Positions 40,594-47,529 of a stretch of 64,000 nucleotides of DNA are shown here, piece by piece (positions within the stretch are counted from its first letter, which is position 1; every line of letters starts with the position of its first letter). Under the pieces are notes generated by a model, which did no database searches, had not been told where the DNA came from, and worked only from the letters and a program-made list of their open reading frames with translations. This stretch comes from a virus. The stretch is from the IMG/VR virus record IMGVR_UViG_3300008516_000190, positions 1-64,000 of that record. One strand, 5' to 3'. Both the position numbers and the translations under genes were made by a program.

Positions 40594-40875
40594 TTAGAAC
40601 ATCCACTTAACAAAACGTTTAGCTACTTCTATATTAATCTTCTTGTTTATTTGATCCTTATCGTCAATCGTTAGCTCTTCCCATCCCCAACCGTACGTCC
40701 CTGATGGCGCCATTTGAGTAAGACCATAGGGCTTCAAAAAAATATACATTTCGTTTGTACGTTCGCCGGGAAGCCAATCGGGCCTCTTGGCGAAAATGAT
40801 GCCGATTTCTTTGGGCTCGCGGATAAACACCAACATCTCACCAAACTTTATAATATCACCCTTTGTGAAGTCCAT
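40594..40875 (-). CDS. Unknown small protein, the only leftward gene
   Basis: 93 residues, reading leftward. GAGGT Shine-Dalgarno upstream on the minus strand and an AAAGATAA box 14 bases before the start on the same strand. MDFTKGDIIKFGEMLVF start resembles the MKKGDxVYF start of the small proteins at 6372 and 8038. It fills an otherwise empty 350-base gap. The + strand frame 40714-40941 has no translation signal and is rejected. Confidence 0.7.
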   Translation of the reverse strand: MDFTKGDIIKFGEMLVFIREPKEIGIIFAKRPDWLPGERTNEMYIFLKPYGLTQMAPSGTYGWGWEELTIDDKDQINKKINIEVAKRFVKWMF

Positions 40876-40889
40876 AATTTACCTCAATT

Positions 40890-40896
40890 TTATCTT
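40890..40896 (-). promoter_or_regulatory. AAGATAA box on the minus strand
   Basis: Reads AAAGATAA leftward, 14 bases before the start of the only minus-strand gene. Its orientation with the gene supports a promoter role for the box. Confidence 0.55.
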
Positions 40897-40937
40897 TGCG
40901 GATACATAGATATAGAGGAAAAAAAGGAGGACATCAA

Positions 40938-41345
40938 ATGAGCAGTTTGTTTAGGTTTAGATTGAAATTGTCTACATTTTTCCGAAAACATTGGCTTGTG
41001 ATTTCCGTGATTGTGGTTGTTTTTTTCATCCTGCTTTGCATAATAAGTTCTGTTAGAAACGAACGAGACGCTGAAAAGTATCCAGGACTCACTACCGCAG
41101 TACAAGAAAACCCTGTGAAAAAAGCACCTGAAGTCAAAGAAGAGGAACAATACGAAGGAGCGGCAGCTTCTTTAAGGATGTCTATGGAGTATGCCTATAT
41201 GGAGGGCCAAAGGGATTACATCGAAGGTGAAATTAAAATAGTAGAAATAAACGGGGATTATAAATGGATCGAGTCGCCCTGGGAGGGAGGCGGGGATACC
41301 GTACACAATTATCTATCGGAATACATCAAGGAGTATGAACAATAA
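40938..41345 (+). CDS. Single-pass membrane protein
   Basis: 135 residues from ATG 40938 with AGGAGG 8 bases upstream (the frame is open to 40896). Basic N-terminus, membrane helix at about 20-39, then an acidic, mostly exported or cytoplasmic tail of about 95 residues with an EYAYMEGQRDYIEGE segment. Could be a spanin-like or exclusion protein; no lysis cassette is nearby. Function unknown. Confidence 0.65.
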   Translation: MSSLFRFRLKLSTFFRKHWLVISVIVVVFFILLCIISSVRNERDAEKYPGLTTAVQENPVKKAPEVKEEEQYEGAAASLRMSMEYAYMEGQRDYIEGEIKIVEINGDYKWIESPWEGGGDTVHNYLSEYIKEYEQ

Positions 41346-41365
41346 ACATAGAGCAGTTCAACGAA

Positions 41366-41548
41366 ATGAGAGATATGTTCCGGAAAACCAATTGGTACCT
41401 GGAACAATTACGCAGGGCCATCGTAAACGAAGGTAATATATTGTGCGGTTGTGGCAAGTGCTCAGAGAGACGTAAATGCTGGGGATCCAATTTTAAATAT
41501 ATGTGCTATGTGGAGTCTAAACGAAAATGTATAAACTTAAAGAAGTAA
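41366..41548 (+). CDS. Very small Cys-rich protein
   Basis: 60 residues with CGCGKC, CW and CYVESKRKC (six cysteines in about 30 residues). Weak start context, overlaps the next gene by 22 bases. Possibly a zinc knuckle; no family recognised. Confidence 0.45.
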   Translation: MRDMFRKTNWYLEQLRRAIVNEGNILCGCGKCSERRKCWGSNFKYMCYVESKRKCINLKK

Positions 41549-41751
41549 AACACCGATGTAGAAGAGTCGCCTCTATTTTGTTTGGCATCTGCTGTAGTGC
41601 TATCACGGGTGCAATAAGCGCGGTATTTCTTATGATGTTCACAGTTCCATTCACCGTTCGAAACGTCCTCTTGTATGTTTTCCTAAACTTTGCTATCATC
41701 CCAGTCAGCGCTTTTTTGTTTTATAAGCTAAAGTTCAGAAAGCATATATAG
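41527..41751 (+). CDS. Small two-helix membrane protein
   Basis: 74 residues; basic start, membrane helices at about 15-37 and 44-66, basic end. Overlaps the preceding gene. An AAAGCATATATA element overlaps its last codons. Function unknown. Confidence 0.55.
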   Translation: MYKLKEVKHRCRRVASILFGICCSAITGAISAVFLMMFTVPFTVRNVLLYVFLNFAIIPVSAFLFYKLKFRKHI

Positions 41752-41778
41752 TATATACACAAGCAAACCGGAGTTAAG

Positions 41779-43380
41779 ATGCCAAAGTACCTGAAAATAA
41801 CGCACCATGGCGACGTATGGCTATATGACCTCGATGAAGTCGAAAACTCAATAACTGGCCTCAATCAAAGAGCTCTCACACGAAACATATTCAAAGAAGC
41901 CAAAAGAGAAGTAATAGATATAAAAGAGGGCTTGGAAGAAAACAAGAACCACCTGGAAGATTGCCGCACAGGCCTGTTGCGTCTTCGTGATCGAGTAGAT
42001 GCCATATTTACATCGCCTCCCTATTGTGCAGGCAAAGCTTATGAAGATGGAAAAAGCAAAGAATATTCCTATGACGACAGCCAACCTTATGAAGATTATC
42101 TAATACAAATGAAGGAATGGATGTCCTCGGCTTATGTTGCTCTCAAAGATGGCGGAGTGTTCGGCCTCAACATATCAAACATAATGGCCGAAGGACAGAA
42201 GCGTCCGACTGGAATTGATTTGCTGAATATAGCCGTAGATGTCGGTTTTACATTTCAAGAGCAAATCATGTGGGTCAAACCTCTCGGTGCTGGCAAACAA
42301 AGAACTGGCTCCTACATCCTTTCTTACCAGAAATATCAAGACAGGCTAAAGGCAATAAAGAAATTCAAGGACCTGCCTGAGCCAGCACAAAAGCTGAGCG
42401 AATACAAGGATCTAAAAAAAGCTTTGCTGGCGAAACTACGAGAACTCAAAAAAGATGGCAATGAGGATACGGATGAATATCGCAACCTGGATAACGACAG
42501 GCTTGAGCTTAACAATAACATTCGCGTATTAGAATTATTATCCGAGAATAAAAAGCAAAAAGAAATAAAACAAACCCTCAAAGACGAGGCCTCGCAAGTT
42601 TACAGACCAAATCCGATTACAGAGTATATCTGGATACTTACCAAAGGTGATGATATAACAAACCACACGTGTATTGATTTGAAACAGGTGAAAGATCAGC
42701 TTTATAACGTTTGGTATGATAAAACCACATTAGACATCAAAGAAAAGTTAAAAAAAAGTATGACCGGAAGCGATTTGGACAAAAAGATAATTAAAGATAA
42801 TATAGCAAGTGTGTCATTAAACTACGTTAATAAAGTTTTAGAGGGTTATAGCGAAACTATTTCAGATTTGGCTGAAAAAGCCTTGCTTAAGGTGAGGCCG
42901 AAGCTAAAAAAAGAGAGCGATTTAACCCCTACTAAAATCAATCGCGCTCTTAAACAGATTTACGAAGACAACGTAACACAGCTGAAAACAAAAATGGCAT
43001 CACAGGTTTCGAGGTCTTTGATAAGTGCTATTAAGAAAGGCGAAGAGGAGACAAAAGAAGCGTTGGCGGAGAGCTTCGCCGTGTTTTGGCGGCAGTTTAC
43101 CGACAACTGGGACATCGCGCCCACCAACACAAAAGTCCGCAATCATCCTGCCCCCTTTTCGGTTGACTTACCAATGAGATTTATTGAATTGTATTTGCCT
43201 GAAGATGGTCTTATTGTGGATCCTTTTGTTGGTTCGGGATCCAGTGCACAGGCTGCTGTCAGGCTAAACAATAAATATAATAGAAAATACCGTTGGCTTG
43301 GTTTCGATATCTCACAAGAATATATCGATTTGGCGAATAAATTTATTCAAGGTGAAAATAATGGAAATAATGGATGCTGA
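41779..43380 (+). CDS. DNA methyltransferase, beta-class N4-cytosine/N6-adenine type
   Basis: 533 residues, CGGAG Shine-Dalgarno. Catalytic motif IV TSPPY at 78-82 precedes the SAM-binding motif I DPFVGSGSS at 481-489, the permuted order of beta-class enzymes. Between them, a helical, charged segment of roughly 230 residues (about 180-440) is inserted, with no recognised domain; it may be a target-recognition or dimer arm. SPPY is compatible with either N4C or N6A modification. No partner restriction enzyme is adjacent, so it is likely an orphan used for self-protection or regulation. Confidence 0.82.
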   Translation: MPKYLKITHHGDVWLYDLDEVENSITGLNQRALTRNIFKEAKREVIDIKEGLEENKNHLEDCRTGLLRLRDRVDAIFTSPPYCAGKAYEDGKSKEYSYDDSQPYEDYLIQMKEWMSSAYVALKDGGVFGLNISNIMAEGQKRPTGIDLLNIAVDVGFTFQEQIMWVKPLGAGKQRTGSYILSYQKYQDRLKAIKKFKDLPEPAQKLSEYKDLKKALLAKLRELKKDGNEDTDEYRNLDNDRLELNNNIRVLELLSENKKQKEIKQTLKDEASQVYRPNPITEYIWILTKGDDITNHTCIDLKQVKDQLYNVWYDKTTLDIKEKLKKSMTGSDLDKKIIKDNIASVSLNYVNKVLEGYSETISDLAEKALLKVRPKLKKESDLTPTKINRALKQIYEDNVTQLKTKMASQVSRSLISAIKKGEEETKEALAESFAVFWRQFTDNWDIAPTNTKVRNHPAPFSVDLPMRFIELYLPEDGLIVDPFVGSGSSAQAAVRLNNKYNRKYRWLGFDISQEYIDLANKFIQGENNGNNGC

Positions 43381-43795
43381 GACAAACAGACTCATCAGTG
43401 TAGAATCCCGCATGCGCGCCGAAATGGCAGTTTCCTGGAGCAGTTTGACAAAAATGGTGGATCTGTTAATAGATTTAAGTGAGCAAACCGAGCCGCAATC
43501 GGCTGTTGCTGTGGGTAAATATAGATTCCAAAGAAATCAATACAGACCAGAAGGCAGTCGAGACATCGTAAGAGTGTACGAAGTTTTTTCTGAAGAAGGC
43601 GATCGGTTGGCGGAGGTTGTCTTTCGTGGCAATACATATATAAGTAGTGAGATAGATGAAAGTTCTACCAAGGCGATGCAAGAAGCAATTACTGCGTTGA
43701 AAAACATGCTCAAATTGCAGCTGCAATCCGCCGGTGAAAGAATGCGAAAAGAAAGAGATAAGCTAAATAAAATACTTAACCTATCAACCACATAG
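43361..43795 (+). CDS. Unknown protein after the methyltransferase
   Basis: 144 residues from ATG 43361 with AGGTGA upstream, overlapping the methyltransferase end by 20 bases; the frame is open from 43298. Helical N- and C-termini with a central beta segment (DIVRVYEVFSEEGDRLAEVVF). Followed by two hairpins and a promoter box, so it ends a transcription unit. Confidence 0.6.
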   Translation: MEIMDAETNRLISVESRMRAEMAVSWSSLTKMVDLLIDLSEQTEPQSAVAVGKYRFQRNQYRPEGSRDIVRVYEVFSEEGDRLAEVVFRGNTYISSEIDESSTKAMQEAITALKNMLKLQLQSAGERMRKERDKLNKILNLSTT

Positions 43796-43805
43796 CTTCT
43801 CCTAG

Positions 43806-43826
43806 CCCGGCCGTACGTAGGTCGGG
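43806..43826 (+). other. Hairpin with palindromic loop
   Basis: Stem CCCGGCC (43806-43812) with GGTCGGG (43820-43826), one G-U pair, loop GTACGTA. Lies between the stop at 43795 and the terminator; no T-run of its own. It may protect the transcript end or bind a protein. Confidence 0.5.
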
Positions 43827-43843
43827 GAAACTCCTCCTGTCTT

Positions 43844-43879
43844 ATGTTCCGTGTGTTTAGGCGCACGGAACATTTTTTT
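43844..43879 (+). terminator. Strong intrinsic terminator
   Basis: Ten perfect base pairs (43844-43853 with 43864-43873), extendable by two more across the loop, then T 43873-43879. It separates the nucleic-acid gene block from the PAS/tail block. Confidence 0.92.
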
Positions 43880-43903
43880 GCGCATACAGAATGATAATCA
43901 CCT

Positions 43904-43910
43904 AAGATAA
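43904..43910 (+). promoter_or_regulatory. AAGATAA box, candidate late promoter
   Basis: 25 bases after the strong terminator and 25 bases before ATG 43936, which has an AGGGAGG Shine-Dalgarno. The position just after a terminator supports a promoter role. Confidence 0.55.
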
Positions 43911-43935
43911 GTTTGTAGACCATAGGGAGGAAATT

Positions 43936-44499
43936 ATGCTACATTTTGGAAGATTACCAATAGGGGTAGTTGTTTTAAGTGAAGCTGGAAAAATAATCCA
44001 GGCCAATAAAAAAGCCCGAGATTATTATGGTATGAATAAAAATGCGGCTGAGGACTATAGTGCCACTGATTTTTTCCCTGATGATGATTCTCTCAAAGAG
44101 TATTATGGGATAATCAAGCAAGATGCAACAGGACAAGTTGTCGTTATGGTCAACGATACAGCATTGGTGTTGCACATAGGATATCTCATCAAAGGCGAGG
44201 AAAAGTCTGTTATCCTTCTGATGATAGAAGCTGAACACCTAGAGAAAATACGAGAGGCCGTCAAACATCCAAACAAGATTTCAGAGCTGTTCCCTGACTT
44301 GATCTTGAACATCAAAGCGCTGTTGGATCAGATATATGGTTATTCTCAACTGTTGAAAATAAAACTAAAAGAGCCCGAAACCTACAAAATCGTCGATGAC
44401 CTTGATCTTGTCTTGAAACAAGCCGTCGCTCTGCTGGGTAAAGTATACAAGTTGATACTTGAAAATGAAGAAAAATCCAAGTCTAAGACAGAAGTATAA
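43936..44499 (+). CDS. PAS-domain protein with degenerate histidine-kinase dimerisation region
   Basis: 187 residues. Residues 3-100 are a PAS domain (LPIGVVVLSEAGKIIQANKK start, ATDFFPDDD, VVVMVNDTALVLHIGYLI). Residues 115-180 resemble the HisKA/DHp hairpin: FPDLILNIKALLDQIYGYSQLLK aligns with the H-E-L-R-x-P-L-x-x-I-x-G-Y-x-x-L-L box, but the phospho-accepting His is replaced and no ATPase domain follows. It could pair with or block a host sensor kinase, or simply use the fold to dimerise. It has its own promoter-like box. The HNH gene overlaps its end by 35 bases. Confidence 0.65.
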   Translation: MLHFGRLPIGVVVLSEAGKIIQANKKARDYYGMNKNAAEDYSATDFFPDDDSLKEYYGIIKQDATGQVVVMVNDTALVLHIGYLIKGEEKSVILLMIEAEHLEKIREAVKHPNKISELFPDLILNIKALLDQIYGYSQLLKIKLKEPETYKIVDDLDLVLKQAVALLGKVYKLILENEEKSKSKTEV

Positions 44500-44815
44500 T
44501 ATACACTTTCACGGCAAAGCGAAGTACGGCAAAGATTGGCCTAAAATAAGAGCCCGTATAGTAAGACGTGACGGTGGCCGGTGTAAAATATGTGAAGAGA
44601 AAAAAGGTCTTCACGTTCATCATATTATCCCTTTCAAAATATCTCACAGCAACGAAGATTTGAATTTAGTTACTCTTTGTCGGAAGTGCCACCCCAAGGT
44701 AGAAAAGGTCGCATGGATGATGTTACAAGAAGGCGCTCACAGGTATCAAATATACAAAGCCGCGTGGGGATACATTAACAATGAGCGTCAAAAGTTATTG
44801 TTGGAGCGTAAGTAA
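44465..44815 (+). CDS. HNH endonuclease
   Basis: 116 residues from ATG 44465 (a TTG at 44459 is possible). C40-x2-C43, HVHHIIPF with H52-H53, the N residues in the NLVTL segment and C72-x2-C75-H76 make a complete HNH site with structural zinc. Possibly a free-standing homing nuclease or a DNA-processing enzyme. It overlaps the PAS gene by 35 bases and the next gene by TAATG. Confidence 0.8.
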   Translation: MKKNPSLRQKYNIHFHGKAKYGKDWPKIRARIVRRDGGRCKICEEKKGLHVHHIIPFKISHSNEDLNLVTLCRKCHPKVEKVAWMMLQEGAHRYQIYKAAWGYINNERQKLLLERK

Positions 44816-45429
44816 TGGGACTTTGGCAGCGCATTATGGGTTTAATCTTCAGACGCAGCTTTAGATCTGGAGTAATTCCATTCAGCCCAGGCCGCATATA
44901 TCAATGCACATATAGATCTGGCGTACCAGGTTATATTATACATGACCCAAGACCTACTGTATTTGTATTGAGCTCTGACCAAATGTACACTACCGGATTG
45001 AATACGCACTACTTAGGGGCATTGCAATACAGTCTAGCCAATTGGGTTATATCAGCAAGGGATTCAGGAGTTCCATTGAACGGTTTGGTGATATATCAAT
45101 TGCTAAAGAAAACTTATCCAGCTATCCCAAGATTAAGCTTTCGCCGTTATTTTACCAAAAACCTTAGGGGTAGATTGGTCAGTTCAGGAATGTCAAATGT
45201 TCCAGAGCCTCATGCCAATCAGTCCATCGCGGAGCCTTGGATAAGAAAAATCAATCAAACAATTTATAACCCTGCAGTCAAGACGCCAGCCGACACCAAA
45301 GCCATGGCACAGAATATCGTCGACACCTCCAGAAGGACTCAGTACAATCCCACTCCTGGGGCTCCGTTTGCACAAAGAACGCAGTATGAGCCACCATCAT
45401 TAACTCCTCCTCCAATGCCAGAAGTATAA
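44815..45429 (+). CDS. Structural-region protein with GLNTHYL motif
   Basis: 204 residues. The segment RPTVFVLSSDQMYTTGLNTHYLG resembles a short domain found in T4-like phages (F-x-L...GLNxHYLP). The last 70 residues are Pro/Gln/Thr-rich and disordered. It opens the tail block and probably belongs to the virion or its assembly. Confidence 0.55.
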   Translation: MGLWQRIMGLIFRRSFRSGVIPFSPGRIYQCTYRSGVPGYIIHDPRPTVFVLSSDQMYTTGLNTHYLGALQYSLANWVISARDSGVPLNGLVIYQLLKKTYPAIPRLSFRRYFTKNLRGRLVSSGMSNVPEPHANQSIAEPWIRKINQTIYNPAVKTPADTKAMAQNIVDTSRRTQYNPTPGAPFAQRTQYEPPSLTPPPMPEV

Positions 45430-45459
45430 CAAAACTACGATGATTTTTTCTCTCGCTTG

Positions 45460-45466
45460 AAGATAA
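45460..45466 (+). promoter_or_regulatory. AAGATAA box, candidate late promoter
   Basis: In the 56-base gap before ATG 45486, context TTGAAGATAATAGG, with GGTGAGGA downstream. It matches the recurring element and is placed at the head of the tail gene run. Confidence 0.5.
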
Positions 45467-45485
45467 TAGGTGAGGATATAACACT

Positions 45486-47525
45486 ATGGCTATCAAGTTC
45501 ACTTCAGACCAATACCAGAAAGCCAAGGAAAAAGTATACGAAACATCTACCGCAAAGAAACTGAAGAGCCTTGAAGAGAAAAGCAAGGATCAAATCGCGC
45601 GACAAAACGCATTCGATCCTAACGATAAACGCGTAGCTCAATTCTGGCAAGACCCAAACACTGGGGAATACCTAAGACCTACATATCCTTTTAAGCCGTT
45701 TATAGAAATTAAATTTTTGTCAGACGCTAGCGCAGATGAACTCACATACAGCCAGAATTTGTTTAGAATACCATATAATTTCGTTACTAACTTTTCAGTA
45801 AGCACATATCCTTATCCAAAATGCAGCTTGACTATTTCGGATCAAGAATTCACATATATCGAAAGGTTTGCTTTAACAGCTCTCGCGCTATACAATGAGA
45901 CCATATTAAAAAGACAACAAGGTTACTGGCAAGCTGAGGGCGAACCGTTTGTGGCTCCAGGTTTTGCTAAAATAAGATGGGGCTGGGAAGGCGTTAGTCA
46001 ACCCATATCCAGCGACTGGATTACCATGATTCTTATAGGTTTCAAATATAACATTCGAGCCACATGGCTAGATATAAGCCTTGATATGATTGGCAACAGC
46101 CAATATTTTTTTGATATTACCAAACTGGGCACGAGAACCGACGTCGTTAAGCCTGTAGATCCAAATACTGGGGCGGAAAAAGATAACGGCACCTTGCAGG
46201 AATTCGTTATAGCTATGCTTAAAAGATTTAGCCTTCAGAACGAAGTTCATTATTATATACCAGAAGAGTTCAACAGAAGCATGACTGTCTCGGATTTCAA
46301 AGGATATACTAATCAATTTCGCAAAAGTGAAACAACACTGATGTCGTTTATCAACAAAGCACTAAGTCTCCAATTGGAGGATACAGATACCCGTAAAGCG
46401 AAAATAACCACAATAGAGATAACGACATATCGCCCTGAGGATAAATATTTTGAGAAATATGGTCTCGTCAAAAAGTGGATATTAAAGCCGCCTCTCGAGA
46501 AACGAACAAAAGTAGCCAGGATTTACGAGTGGCGCAATACCCCAACATCTGTAATACAGAGCTTGGAGGCCAATATACCAGAGGGTTATTTCTTGGGTTA
46601 TGCAAGCCTGAGTTTCATGGGCTTTACATTAGATGACAATGGTAATATTGCCGAACATGTGGTAAGATTTGATCCTAGTAAATCCGAAGGCCTTGTTTCA
46701 TTAAGCACTCTTAATTCTGAAGTACAAACGCAGCACCAAAAGGAAAGACACATAACAGAACAGGGTGAGGACCCGGATTCTGTGATGAGACTCCAGGCGG
46801 CACAGGCTAAAATAAATCAAAATGAAAAAGGATACGATGATTTATATGCGCCTATGAATAAATTTCTTGACAAATATGCCGTTAAAGACGACAATGGTCA
46901 TATAGTCAAGGATGATCAAGGCAATTATATATTAAGAGAAATCGAAACCGACACCATTGTGGATGCTGAAACCGGCGAAACAAGACCAAAGACAACTGGA
47001 GATTTAAGGGAAGAGTATGCGGCTATAGACAATCAGGTTCAACAGTCCATCAATAAAAGAGATTCCGAGAACGCAGAGGTTAGACAGCGGCAAGTTGAAG
47101 GAGAAAAACAAATAGAGCAAGAATGGAACACATATATCAAGAATCACAGCGAGTTTCTCCCAATTCCACTCAACACCCAAAGCGCAGATGGATTAGACTT
47201 GGATGAAAAAGCGCAGAGAGATCAATGGCTGCTTGAGCGCTTGATGATTAATATAAATGAAGACATGGTTCTTACACTTAGATTAACTATTTTGGGAGAT
47301 CCATTTCTTGATGGAACACATGTAGATTTTAACACAGAAAGAGTGAGGGTTATTGTGCATAGGCCGGATGGAAAACCGTCATTACTAACCAACTATTATT
47401 TATTTGTACCGGCTGATGTGACGCACAATATAACCAGAGCCGGATATACAACCTCAATGACGTTGATGACCGCAAGGGATGCCCAAGAGGAAGCGATGAA
47501 AACGTCACTGGAACAACAGGAGTAA
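45486..47525 (+). CDS. Baseplate hub/tail structural protein
   Basis: 679 residues. The N-terminal half is beta-rich and fits hub domains (NFSVSTYPYPKCSLTISD, WISSDWITMILIG-like strands). A helical, acidic, Glu/Gln-rich insert lies at about 420-570. The C-terminal LTLRLTILGDPFLDG...VIVHRPDGK...VTHNITRAGYTTSMTLM recalls the end of gpD/gp27-like hub proteins, where H-x-I-x-x-x-x-Y-x-T closes the tube-like domain. Directly precedes the tape measure gene. Hub is the best guess; a tail-tube-initiator role is also possible. Confidence 0.6.
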   Translation: MAIKFTSDQYQKAKEKVYETSTAKKLKSLEEKSKDQIARQNAFDPNDKRVAQFWQDPNTGEYLRPTYPFKPFIEIKFLSDASADELTYSQNLFRIPYNFVTNFSVSTYPYPKCSLTISDQEFTYIERFALTALALYNETILKRQQGYWQAEGEPFVAPGFAKIRWGWEGVSQPISSDWITMILIGFKYNIRATWLDISLDMIGNSQYFFDITKLGTRTDVVKPVDPNTGAEKDNGTLQEFVIAMLKRFSLQNEVHYYIPEEFNRSMTVSDFKGYTNQFRKSETTLMSFINKALSLQLEDTDTRKAKITTIEITTYRPEDKYFEKYGLVKKWILKPPLEKRTKVARIYEWRNTPTSVIQSLEANIPEGYFLGYASLSFMGFTLDDNGNIAEHVVRFDPSKSEGLVSLSTLNSEVQTQHQKERHITEQGEDPDSVMRLQAAQAKINQNEKGYDDLYAPMNKFLDKYAVKDDNGHIVKDDQGNYILREIETDTIVDAETGETRPKTTGDLREEYAAIDNQVQQSINKRDSENAEVRQRQVEGEKQIEQEWNTYIKNHSEFLPIPLNTQSADGLDLDEKAQRDQWLLERLMININEDMVLTLRLTILGDPFLDGTHVDFNTERVRVIVHRPDGKPSLLTNYYLFVPADVTHNITRAGYTTSMTLMTARDAQEEAMKTSLEQQE

Positions 47526-47529
47526 GTAG

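Noticed and set aside
40714-40941. 75-residue + strand frame overlapping the leftward gene
   Set aside because: No Shine-Dalgarno and poor composition, whereas the leftward frame has both a ribosome site and a promoter-like box.
38588-41750. AAAGCATATATA elements at 38588, 39883 and 41739 as a third promoter class
   Set aside because: Only three to four AT-rich examples, no -35 partner at proper spacing; too weak to annotate separately.
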